From the NCBI GenBank assembly GCA_051880375.1, contig JBJENV010000007.1:1-34643 (forward strand): a DNA stretch of 34,643 bases, in the 5' to 3' direction. Source of the stretch: SIG299 sp051880375. GTDB lineage: Bacteria > Bacillota > Clostridia > Lachnospirales > Lachnospiraceae. The notes beneath the pieces are model-generated. The model was not told the origin of the DNA and did not search any database. It saw only the letters and a list, made by a program, of their open reading frames with translations. The translations under genes were made by a program, and so were the position numbers. Positions 1-6,570 of this stretch are shown piece after piece (the stretch's first letter is position 1; every line of letters begins with the position of its first letter).

Positions 1-2
1 TG

Positions 3-95
3 TCCTATGTGCAGGCGCACCATGAAGAATTTATGGCAGTATATGAGAATGTGGTGTCCGAAGTGAGGACATATATTGAAGGTTCACCCGCATGA
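3..95 (+). CDS. C-terminal fragment of an unidentified protein
   Basis: An open frame enters from the left edge and ends at TGA 93-95. The visible 30 residues are acidic and end in YIEGSPA. The stop overlaps the ATG of the next gene (ATGA at 92-95), so the two are probably translationally coupled. Too little is visible to name a family. It could be the end of an upstream gene in the toxin-antitoxin operon or simply a flanking gene. Confidence 0.35.
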   Translation, partial: SYVQAHHEEFMAVYENVVSEVRTYIEGSPA

Positions 96-250
96 TTACG
101 TATAATACGGGTATGGAAATTTATGAGTCTACCATGAAACAACTCACTATGTATAGAGATATTGAAATTTCTGAAAAGCAGATTGAAGCAGGTCAGGTAA
201 AAGATTCCAGAACAGCACTCAAAGAAATGAGGGCAAAGTATGGGATATAA
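92..250 (+). CDS. Short antitoxin of a RelE/ParE-type toxin-antitoxin pair
   Basis: This 52-residue frame starts at ATG 92. It reads as a small, charged, helical protein ending in ALKEMRAKYGI. An AAGG at 79-82 lies about 9 nt before the ATG. A second possible start is ATG 113. The next gene starts inside it (ATG 240), the usual one- to several-base overlap of antitoxin-toxin operons. The downstream frame is recognisable as a RelE/ParE-fold toxin, so the role as its neutralising partner is inferred mainly from position. The family of the antitoxin itself was not recognised. The toxin is dead, so this gene is now an orphan. Confidence 0.6.
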   Translation: MITYNTGMEIYESTMKQLTMYRDIEISEKQIEAGQVKDSRTALKEMRAKYGI

Positions 251-440
251 ATTGGTTATTTCAGAATATGCGGATGAATTGCTTAATAATCTGATATATT
301 ACTTGATTTATCGTTAAAAAAACGAGCAAGCCGCAAAACATCTGCTAGATGGTATTGATAGTATTTATGATAGGTTGGAAACAAATCCTTTTCAATTTCC
401 ACTTAGTAGAGATAACTATTTAGGATGATAAGCGGGAATC

Positions 441-461
441 CTCGGTTATTCAATTGCCGAG
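441..461 (+). repeat. Left-end subterminal hairpin of the IS element
   Basis: CTCGG at 441-445 pairs with CCGAG at 457-461 around the loop TTATTCAATTG. The right end carries TCGG...CCGA (2221-2239) around nearly the same loop. Subterminal imperfect hairpins like these are the sites bound by Y1 transposases of the IS200/IS605 family. Confidence 0.6.
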
Positions 462-495
462 ATGAAAGCGTAAAGACATGAGCAAATGAGGTATA

Positions 496-545
496 GAAAG
501 GCAAAGAAAAAACGAACATATATTCGATTTTTCCTTGCCTTTTCT
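496..545 (+). terminator. Long hairpin inside IS left end, candidate transcription insulator
   Basis: The arm GAAAGGCAA-GAAAAA-CGA (496-518) pairs with TCG-TTTTTC-TTGCCTTTTC (525-545) with single-base bulges and an 8-nt loop. The 3' arm is U-rich. It sits before the tnpA start and overlaps the proposed tnpA -35. Its likely role is to block read-through from the host gene into the element, as structures near IS ends often do. It also resembles a Rho-independent terminator. The stem is seen in the sequence; the function is inferred. Confidence 0.55.
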
Positions 546-563
546 TTTGATATATGATATACT
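535..563 (+). promoter_or_regulatory. Putative promoter of the IS tnpA-tnpB unit
   Basis: TTGCCT (535-540), a 17-bp spacer and TATACT (558-563) lie just before ATG 570. The -35 is buried in the 3' arm of the long hairpin, so transcription through the hairpin and initiation at this promoter could interfere with each other. Confidence 0.45.
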
Positions 564-569
564 GTGTGT

Positions 570-879
570 ATGAAAGAGAATCTTATACATTCAAGGACTT
601 GCGTATATAATATTAATTACCATGTGGTGTGGTCTGTGAAATACCGAAGGAGATCATATTCACTGCTTTGTGTCTGCGCCACCTAAGCTTTCGGTTACAG
701 ACATTGTTAAGTACCTTAAGGGAATTACCGGAAGGAAATTATTCGAAAAATATCCGGAAATCAGACAGAAGCTTTGGAAGGGCGAATTGTGGAATCACTC
801 ATATTATGTAGAGACAATAGGCTCAGTATCGGAAGAGAATATCAGACGGTACATGGAACACCAGAGTAAATCATACTAA
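570..879 (+). pseudogene. tnpA: Y1 (HUH) transposase TnpA, internally deleted and frameshifted
   Basis: The N-terminal piece starts at ATG 570 (MKENLIHSRTCVYNINYHVV...VKYRR), typical of IS200/IS605 TnpA. After codon 648-650 the frame runs into a stop at 684-686. The C-terminal part resumes in another frame at about 649 with GDHIHCFVSAPP, including the HUH pair H-I-H (655-663), and ends with RRYMEHQSKSY at 879. That end contains the YxxxQ motif carrying the catalytic tyrosine. The segment between KYRR and DHIH, roughly 30-45 residues in intact relatives, is missing. Catalytic motifs survive on the second piece, but the beta-sheet core is gone, so it should be inactive. It sits 13 nt before tnpB. 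Confidence 0.8.
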
Positions 880-892
880 GGAGGGGAGAAGA

Positions 893-2149
893 ATGCTGCT
901 ATCACACGAAACAACCATTACATTAAGTAAGAATTATGCAAATATTGTGGGACATATGTGTTATGTAGCCTATAAACTCTGGAATGTCTGTAATTACGAG
1001 AGAAATAATTACAAGGAACTGGGAATGGATAAGTACCCTGACTGGTACTATCAGAAATCACACCATAAGGATACTATCTGGTTCAGGTCATTGCCATCTC
1101 AGACGGCACAGGAGGTTTGTAAACTTCTTGACAAATCGTGGAAGTCATTCTATGCACTTAAGAAGAGCGGAGGAATCGAGAATCCTAACCCGCCCGGATA
1201 CAAGAAAGAAAATATGCCGATAACCTATATGCAGAACGCAATACAACACGAGAAAGCATCCGATAAGGTCAGACTGTCGTTGCCGAAGAGATTAAAGGAA
1301 TATATGAAATCGCAGTATGATATATGTGATAATTACCTCTATTTGAAAAATCCTGTTTTTTCAAACACAGACAGCATAAAGCAGCTTCGTATATATCCGC
1401 CTTCTGCCAAAGGAGCCATCAGAATTATTATCATTTATGAGGTGGAAGATGTTTTGCTCAAAAAAGACAACGGACATTATCTTTCTATAGACCTTGGACT
1501 TCATAATCTGTTGACCTGTTACGACAATACGGGAAGAAGCTTTATTTTGGGAAGAAGATATCTGTCATTATGTCAGTACTATGACAAGGAAATCGCCAGA
1601 GTTCAGGCACAGTGGTCGGGCATACAGGCGGCCCGGGGAGTAAAGTATCCCAAGACCTCAAAGCACCTTCAGCACCTGTATCGTAAACGAAATAACTGTA
1701 TAAAGGATTATCTCCATAGGCTGACAAGATATATTGCAGACTATTGTGCCGGCAATGAAATCAATACGGTAGTAATAGGTGATATGAAAGGGATAAGAAC
1801 AGATAAAAACCTGGGAAGCCGAATAAACAGACAGTTACACAGTCTGCCTTTTGACAGGATATATATGCAGCTGGAATATAAGCTTAAGCTGAAAGGAATA
1901 AGACTAATAAGGCAGGAGGAAGCGTATTCCAGTCAGTGTCCGCCGACTTCGCCGGAAGTATCATCTGACTTTGCAAAAAAGAGCAACCGGAAACAGCGAG
2001 GATTGTACTGTGAAAAGGGTATGGTATATAATGCGGATGCAGTAGGTGCATATAATATTCTGAGGAAATATAATGCCGCTTACGGCACGAGAAATAAAAT
2101 GCCCGTATCCGGGCTAAGTAATACAAAAGTAATAAAAGTAGCTGTGTAA
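893..2149 (+). CDS. tnpB: RNA-guided nuclease TnpB (IS200/IS605 accessory protein), variant active site
   Basis: A 418-residue frame with a strong AGGAGGGG site 8 nt before ATG 893. TnpB proteins are RuvC-like nucleases guided by an RNA from the element's right end; they cut TAM-flanked targets and help retain the element. RuvC-I Asp lies in LSIDLGLHNLLTCYD and RuvC-III Asp in YNADAVGAYNIL. The usual E-D-L of RuvC-II is VVIGDMKGIR, so the Glu is absent there. A Glu in RQEEAYSSQC further on fits the displaced catalytic Glu described for some TnpB/Fanzor lineages. The zinc-finger region is CPPTSPEV...RGLYC, with too few cysteines for a four-Cys site. The N-terminal half is the wedge/REC-like region. 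The frame is intact although tnpA is broken. Confidence 0.85.
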   Translation: MLLSHETTITLSKNYANIVGHMCYVAYKLWNVCNYERNNYKELGMDKYPDWYYQKSHHKDTIWFRSLPSQTAQEVCKLLDKSWKSFYALKKSGGIENPNPPGYKKENMPITYMQNAIQHEKASDKVRLSLPKRLKEYMKSQYDICDNYLYLKNPVFSNTDSIKQLRIYPPSAKGAIRIIIIYEVEDVLLKKDNGHYLSIDLGLHNLLTCYDNTGRSFILGRRYLSLCQYYDKEIARVQAQWSGIQAARGVKYPKTSKHLQHLYRKRNNCIKDYLHRLTRYIADYCAGNEINTVVIGDMKGIRTDKNLGSRINRQLHSLPFDRIYMQLEYKLKLKGIRLIRQEEAYSSQCPPTSPEVSSDFAKKSNRKQRGLYCEKGMVYNADAVGAYNILRKYNAAYGTRNKMPVSGLSNTKVIKVAV

Positions 2150-2249
2150 CCTAAGGGTAGCAGTAAGGGTGTTATGGACGCACCACTGAACCTACGAAGC
2201 TATGTTTCGTAATCAGATGCTCGGTAATTCAATTGCCGATGTAGTTCAC
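2150..2249 (+). ncRNA. Right-end structure and probable reRNA/omega-RNA scaffold
   Basis: After the tnpB stop the element's right end can fold into a three-way structure. GAACCTAC (2188-2195) pairs with GTAGTTC (2241-2247, one bulge) and encloses two hairpins: ACGAA/TTCGT (about 2194-2210) and TCGG/CCGA (2221-2224 with 2236-2239). TnpB guide RNAs are known to derive from this position, overlapping the tnpB 3' end, with the guide starting at the element boundary. Here the guide would begin at base 2250 with CAAATAAGGGATATC. Pairings were read by eye; no folding was run. Confidence 0.55.
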
Positions 2250-2460
2250 CAAATAAGGGATATCATGAAGCAGTTGTTCCACAGATGGACTATGTTGTTA
2301 TTTTTGGTGTGAGGGTAGAGGCGGTAAATGTAGTTGGTATTTTTCATCAATTGGGAAATTATCAAAGTAAGTTATAATGGGACAATGCAATATCGTTGAA
2401 AATATCAAGCTGCTTTTCATAAAATGAAGTTTGTAAAAGCCTTAGATGAGATGATAAAAT

Positions 2461-2504
2461 AAAGTGCTCTATGTCAGTTTAACGGCTGATGTAGTGCACT
2501 TTTT
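2461..2504 (+). terminator. Rho-independent terminator after the toxin remnant
   Basis: AAAGTGC pairs with GCACTTT, and the inner arms CTATGTCAG and CTGATGTAG pair with G-U wobbles, followed by a T run at 2500-2504. It closes the toxin-antitoxin transcription unit. Confidence 0.75.
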
Positions 2505-2558
2505 GTGTAGAGTGGGACTTGTATATCAGGATTCCACGCTGCAATAGTATGGAAATCG

Positions 2559-2587
2559 TTGCGGAAACGGAATGAGGGTGGTAATAT
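2559..2587 (+). promoter_or_regulatory. Putative promoter for the transglutaminase-like gene
   Basis: TTGCGG (2559-2564), a 17-bp spacer and TAATAT (2582-2587) lie 35 bp before the start at 2623. The terminator upstream supports a new transcription unit here. Confidence 0.4.
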
Positions 2588-2622
2588 AATCCTAAAAAAC
2601 GGCATTGATACAGGGGGTAACT

Positions 2623-3516
2623 ATGAAAAAAAGAAGTTCTATTCTATTGTGCATAGTGTTGGCTATATTACTATTCATTAGTGTTGGGATAAATATCTAT
2701 CAGGCTTTCTGGGGATTTGAGAGTTATTTGCAGGACACAGAGCAGATTTATATCATGGAAGCAGGAATTCTGCGCAATAATTTGGAATTTGAAAGTGGAG
2801 AAAACTACGAATTCTCTTATGATTTTGAAAACGAAGAATACCCTGTACTGATTGAAAAATATGATATTGATGAAATCGCCGGAGACGGCACGGAATTTGA
2901 AAAAGCCTTGCGGTTAATGAATGAATATGCTCCAAGGCTGTATCACCAAAGCGATTATGATAACAGTGTAGAGATGAATGCACTTTCCTTATTGGAATAT
3001 AGTTTGGATAATAGAAAACAAGGAATAAATTGCAGAAATAAAGCGCAGATTCTTAACGAAATGTGTCTGGCTCTTGGCATTTATTCTCGAAAGGTCTGGA
3101 TAATGCCCAATTCCGGGTATGATAATGATTGTCACGTTGTCAACGAAGTTTGGGATACGGAACTGAACAAATGGATTATGCTCGACATTACAAACAACGA
3201 ATATTGGGTTGATGAAAACGGGATGCCTCTTTCCGTCCTTGAAATACGATATAAGGGAGCAATGCAGGAGTTCTGTACACCTGTTCATCAAGGTGATAAT
3301 CTTCATGATTTGGAGAGACTGAAAGAAAAATATATCGCAGATTTCTTGTATATCATGAAAAATATGACTTATATGCAATACTGTGATAATTATACAGTCG
3401 GAGAAAGCGATACGATATACTTGCTGTTTCCGGAAAATCTGAATACAGATTATGAAACGATGATATCAAAAGAAGCTTGTGAAAAATCACCTGATAAATC
3501 GGGAGGAGAATACTAG
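2623..3516 (+). CDS. Membrane-anchored transglutaminase-like (cysteine protease fold) protein
   Basis: Start ATG 2623 is chosen because AGGGGG (2613-2617 region) lies 6 nt upstream. The longer frame from TTG 2605 would bury that site. The 297-residue protein begins MKKRSS followed by one long hydrophobic segment (about residues 6-31), read as a signal anchor; the rest would be extracellular. The centre has the transglutaminase-like triad: Cys in GINCRNKAQ (about residue 137), His in NDCHVVNEVW (about 171) and Asp in WIMLDITNNEY (about 188). In bacteria this fold is usually a peptidase or peptide-modifying enzyme; the substrate here is unknown. The acetyltransferase gene starts 2 nt after the stop, so they are probably co-transcribed. 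Confidence 0.7.
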   Translation: MKKRSSILLCIVLAILLFISVGINIYQAFWGFESYLQDTEQIYIMEAGILRNNLEFESGENYEFSYDFENEEYPVLIEKYDIDEIAGDGTEFEKALRLMNEYAPRLYHQSDYDNSVEMNALSLLEYSLDNRKQGINCRNKAQILNEMCLALGIYSRKVWIMPNSGYDNDCHVVNEVWDTELNKWIMLDITNNEYWVDENGMPLSVLEIRYKGAMQEFCTPVHQGDNLHDLERLKEKYIADFLYIMKNMTYMQYCDNYTVGESDTIYLLFPENLNTDYETMISKEACEKSPDKSGGEY

Positions 3517-3518
3517 AA

Positions 3519-4130
3519 ATGGGTGAAATGAAAGAAAAGATGCATACGGGAGAGCTTTATCTTCCGGGGGATGAAGAAATTATGAAGGAGCAGGTCGTTT
3601 ACCAGGATATGTTATGCGAATACAATATGACGAAACCTTCAGAACTGGAAAAAAGAACGAAAATGTTAAAGGAGATGCTTGGTGATTGCGGTGAGGGGGT
3701 ATATATTGAAGCACCTTTTTACTCGAATTTTGGCGGACATCATTGTCATTTCGGAGATATGGTCTATGCAAATTATCATCTGACATGTGTGGATGATACC
3801 CATATCTATGTTGGTGACCATACCATGTTTGGACCGAATGTTACCATTGCGACCGCCGGACATCCCATCTTACCGGAGCTTCGGGAGCAGATGTATCAAT
3901 ACAATATGCCGGTTCACATTGGAAGAAACTGCTGGATTGGTGCAGGTGCCATGATTATGCCGGGGGTCACGATTGGAGATAACACTGTAATCGGTGCGGG
4001 AAGTGTGGTGACAAAGGATATCCCCGCAAATGTTGTTGCGGTTGGAAATCCCTGCAGAGTGATGCGTGAAATCAACGAGCATGACAAAGAGTATTATTAC
4101 AAGGACAGAAAAATTACGATAAAGAAATAG
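3519..4130 (+). CDS. Hexapeptide-repeat sugar O-acetyltransferase (Maa/LacA family)
   Basis: A 203-residue protein with the N-terminal maltose/galactoside acetyltransferase domain (MHTGELYLPGDEEI...) followed by a left-handed beta-helix of hexapeptide repeats (HCHFGDMVYANYHLTCVDDT, VHIGRNCWIGAGAMIMPGVT, IGDNTVIGAGSVVTKDIP). The catalytic His fits TATAGHPILPELRE. The family moves acetyl from acetyl-CoA to maltose, galactosides or related sugars, in the cytosol, as a trimer. Length matches the family. GGGAGG lies before the start at 3519, overlapping the end of the preceding gene. Substrate cannot be read from sequence. Confidence 0.9.
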   Translation: MGEMKEKMHTGELYLPGDEEIMKEQVVYQDMLCEYNMTKPSELEKRTKMLKEMLGDCGEGVYIEAPFYSNFGGHHCHFGDMVYANYHLTCVDDTHIYVGDHTMFGPNVTIATAGHPILPELREQMYQYNMPVHIGRNCWIGAGAMIMPGVTIGDNTVIGAGSVVTKDIPANVVAVGNPCRVMREINEHDKEYYYKDRKITIKK

Positions 4131-4211
4131 AATCGTGGCATGGAATTATGGCTTGTAGAGAAAGTTTTATGAAAGAAAACAGTCAGATTGCAGAAAACGG
4201 AGGTGAAGAGC

Positions 4212-4802
4212 TTGCCAAGCCCGGAAAAGTTTAAGAAATCTTTAGAGAAGTTTGGAATAGACAAGAATTTCATATTGCAAATCGAGAAAGGTTATGAGGA
4301 AATTGATGATAAAGCACCTAAGAAAATAAAAGCAGCCTACTTTATGCGGGCAGTAGATATTATGTCGGAACAGGTGGAACCACAGAAATTACAGGATGTT
4401 TTTGAATGGAATGCCTGTTGCAAGGGTGGGGTAAGAGAAAAGGCATCAAAAGCCTTTGCAAAAGAAAATGTGCATCTTTCGATCGATGAAAAACTGGAGA
4501 AAATTAAAAATGTTCCTAATATGGGACAGCCTGTAAGGAATGAAGACGGGACAATAACGGTAAATGCCGTCAATTTTTCAGACGGAGAAAAATACTTATG
4601 TGCCTGTCCGAATTTCAACGGAATTCGATATGACGACAGTGTATCTAAAAATTACTGTTTTTGTTGTGCCGGACATTTTAAGTATCATTATGAAATCATG
4701 TTGGGAGTGAAATTGAAGACTCTTAAAATCATTTCTTCTCCGTTGGACAGTAACGGGAAAAATCCCTGTGTGATTCGATTTGAAATACTTAAAACTCATT
4801 GA
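4212..4802 (+). CDS. Cys-rich protein of unknown function (DUF6144-like)
   Basis: A strong GGAGGTG at 4199-4205 lies 6 nt before TTG 4212, so the protein is read as 196 residues starting (M)PSPEKFKKSLEKF. The frame continues upstream to TTG 4188, but that has no site. The N-terminal half is helical and lysine-rich. The C-terminal half holds the cysteine motifs ACCKGG, LCACPNFNG and NYCFCCAGHFKYHYE, which suggest a metal or thiol-based site. It looks like the uncharacterised clostridial family I know as DUF6144; that name is from memory and uncertain. It ends at 4802, within a 36-bp sequence (4790-4825) repeated near 6836. Confidence 0.6.
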   Translation: MPSPEKFKKSLEKFGIDKNFILQIEKGYEEIDDKAPKKIKAAYFMRAVDIMSEQVEPQKLQDVFEWNACCKGGVREKASKAFAKENVHLSIDEKLEKIKNVPNMGQPVRNEDGTITVNAVNFSDGEKYLCACPNFNGIRYDDSVSKNYCFCCAGHFKYHYEIMLGVKLKTLKIISSPLDSNGKNPCVIRFEILKTH

Positions 4803-4852
4803 TCCTTCCGAGCGCGACTGTAACATTGATAATTATTGTTTGAGAAAGCCGC

Positions 4853-4883
4853 TTGACTCTCCCCTTAACTGTAATGATACTAT
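4853..4883 (+). promoter_or_regulatory. MerR-type promoter with 19-bp spacer
   Basis: TTGACT (4853-4858) and TACTAT (4878-4883) are 19 bp apart, with CTCCCCTTAACTGTAATGA between them. Overlong 19-bp spacers are the hallmark of promoters that MerR-family proteins activate by DNA twisting. The spacer resembles the CCCTTAACTGTAA-type operator of this family. The MerR gene begins 44 bp downstream, so autoactivation is the simplest reading. Confidence 0.75.
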
Positions 4884-4926
4884 GACAGTGCAAGGTACCT
4901 GCAAAGTGATTGGAAGGAGTGATAGG

Positions 4927-6480
4927 ATGTATAAAATCGGTGAGCTTTCCAGGCTGAGTAATCTTCCTGTGAAGACGTTGAGATATTACGACAGCGAAGG
5001 GATTCTGCGTCCGGACTATATTGACGATTTTACCGGTTACCGGTATTACAGTGCTTCAAAATTGTCGGATTGTTATCGTATTATTGCACTGAAAGAGCTT
5101 GGCTTCAGCTTGAACGAAATAAAAGAGTACTTTTCAATGCCGAAAGAAAGGGTTTTGGAACTGATTGAGGCGAAGGAGCAGGAACTGTACAATTTAAAAA
5201 AGCTGGCGGAAGACCGCATCCATATTCTCCGTAACTTAAATTCAGCCTTAAAGGAGAATGAGTCGATGTTTGATATTGTAATAAGAAAAAGTGAGAAAAT
5301 CCGCCTGGCATACTGCCGAGACATTATTTCGGACAAATCGGAAGCAGGCAGCCTCTTAAAAGAGATGCAAAGGAGTCTACCGGGGGAAATACTTGGGAGC
5401 AGAACGGTTGTGATTGATTATGAAACAGAATTTGTAACCGAAAACTTCGATACCGGATTTGGCGTGGAAATTACGGGAAAACTTCCGAAGTCCTGCGGAC
5501 TTTCAGAAAAGACGCTTTGCTTTACAAGCGACACGGCAAATCTTGTATGTACGGAGGAAGAGAGTGAAGATGCTATGAGGGCACTTCACAAATACGTACT
5601 GGATCATAATTATCAGATTATCGGACCGACGTACAAAGTAATGTATCAGGATAATACGATAGAAATGAAACTGCCGGTGGTAAAGCTGGGTGAATTTGAT
5701 GCAAACTATAGCGAAGACCTTGATTTGCCTTTTGTAAATGACGAGGAAGTGGTTGGACACTGGGAAATCTTCGACTATTTACCGTGCAGAGAGATGTTTC
5801 ATCCCGGAAAGCCAAAGGCAGTAATATCTACAGAACATGTGAAAGAACTCTATTTCTTACCGGGTGGGGAAAGATATTGGTGCTTCGGTTGGACAAAAGG
5901 ACTGCTTTTGTCAACCTGCGGATATCCGAAAAGAACGAGCAGAAATCGGTATACGATTGAGAACATCGGCGACGATACCTTTCTGTTTGTGGAGTTCAAA
6001 GGCAGCAGCTATTTTGAGGGCGGAAAACCGGAGCTGTGGGTTTTCCGGAAAACCGATTCAAACGCATACAGCAAGCGGGATATCATGATGGTCGATGAAA
6101 TACCGGATGTTCCTGCGGATGACAAGCGTGTGCTCGGAACATGGAATGTGTGTGACTTAGTAAAAAGCTTAGATGATTTTGACCTGAATCATACCTGCAC
6201 TTTAATTCCGTATGAAGGACTTTGCTGGAGAAGGGCGGAATTCCTTCCGGAAGGCACAATGCGGAACAGCTTTCTAAATTCTCAGAGCGGATGTATTTCT
6301 ACGGATGATTCCGGCATCTGGCGCTGGGTAACGGAGTATGTTATCTGCAGTCCTAGGAAGACGGCAAGCCGGTATGTGATTCGCAAATACAATGAGGAGG
6401 AATACCTCTTTATTCAGTGGAAAAGCGGAGACTATTCCTTTGGCGGTGAGGAACCGTCATGGTATGTTTTTAAAAGATAG
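4927..6480 (+). CDS. MerR-family regulator with two C-terminal repeat modules
   Basis: ATG 4927 follows GGAAGGAG and starts MYKIGELSRLSNLPVKTLRY, the classic MerR winged helix (to about residue 70), then a dimerisation coiled coil (about 75-118). Residues about 125-265 look like a GyrI/BmrR-like effector-binding domain. Two related modules follow: VVGHWEIFDYLP...WVFRK (about 274-380) and VLGTWNVCDLVK...WYVFKR (about 399-517), each beginning V-x-G-x-W and ending W-x-V-F-[RK]. At 517 residues it is far longer than ordinary MerR activators of about 270. The frame is open upstream to 4780, but the RBS and the 19-bp promoter exclude that start. It probably responds to a small hydrophobic or drug-like effector; a nearby target could be the MFS exporter at 7047-8339. 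Confidence 0.85.
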   Translation: MYKIGELSRLSNLPVKTLRYYDSEGILRPDYIDDFTGYRYYSASKLSDCYRIIALKELGFSLNEIKEYFSMPKERVLELIEAKEQELYNLKKLAEDRIHILRNLNSALKENESMFDIVIRKSEKIRLAYCRDIISDKSEAGSLLKEMQRSLPGEILGSRTVVIDYETEFVTENFDTGFGVEITGKLPKSCGLSEKTLCFTSDTANLVCTEEESEDAMRALHKYVLDHNYQIIGPTYKVMYQDNTIEMKLPVVKLGEFDANYSEDLDLPFVNDEEVVGHWEIFDYLPCREMFHPGKPKAVISTEHVKELYFLPGGERYWCFGWTKGLLLSTCGYPKRTSRNRYTIENIGDDTFLFVEFKGSSYFEGGKPELWVFRKTDSNAYSKRDIMMVDEIPDVPADDKRVLGTWNVCDLVKSLDDFDLNHTCTLIPYEGLCWRRAEFLPEGTMRNSFLNSQSGCISTDDSGIWRWVTEYVICSPRKTASRYVIRKYNEEEYLFIQWKSGDYSFGGEEPSWYVFKR

Positions 6481-6570
6481 ACAAGATTCTTTCGCAGCAT
6501 GGAATAAGATTGATAAATTAGAATACCTAAATATGTATATACTGTTAATACATTTATGGAGGTAATATGC

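Larger units (their letters stand above)
424..2249 (+). mobile_element. IS200/IS605-type element with tnpA remnant and tnpB
   Basis: The ends were set by the interrupted toxin frame: removing 424-2249 leaves L-A-N-K in frame with no duplicated bases, as expected for single-strand peel-and-paste insertion by the IS200/IS605 family. Content in order: left-end hairpin (441-461), long hairpin (496-545), promoter, broken Y1 tnpA (570-879), tnpB (893-2149) and structured right end (2150-2249). The pentamer directly left of the element is TTTAG (419-423), the candidate target and TAM. Both ends carry a hairpin with nearly the same loop, ATTCAATTG. The element is 1826 bp and cannot transpose by itself because tnpA is broken. 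Confidence 0.85.
240..2377 (+). pseudogene. RelE/ParE-family toxin, nonsense mutation plus IS disruption
   Basis: The 5' part (240-423) encodes MGYKLVISEYADELLNNL and, further on, FQFPLSRDNYL. The 3' part (2250-2377) continues in the same frame with NKGYHEAVVPQMDYVVIFGV, and the gene ends at TAA 2375-2377. Joining base 423 to base 2250 restores one frame of about 103 codons with the RelE/ParE layout: N-terminal helices, a basic F-P-x-x-R stretch, then a C-terminal beta-sheet with YVVIF and GIFHQLGNYQSKL. Codon 26 is TAA (315-317) where Leu (TTA) would fit, a single T-to-A change. The gene therefore carries two independent lesions and cannot make an active mRNA interferase or gyrase toxin. Confidence 0.85.

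Noticed and set aside
2605..2622. TTG start of the transglutaminase-like gene
   Set aside because: The AGGGGG site serves ATG 2623, followed directly by a signal-anchor sequence.
4780..4926. N-terminal extension of the MerR frame
   Set aside because: It overlaps the previous gene and the 19-bp-spaced promoter. A ribosome site and the canonical MerR start are at 4927.
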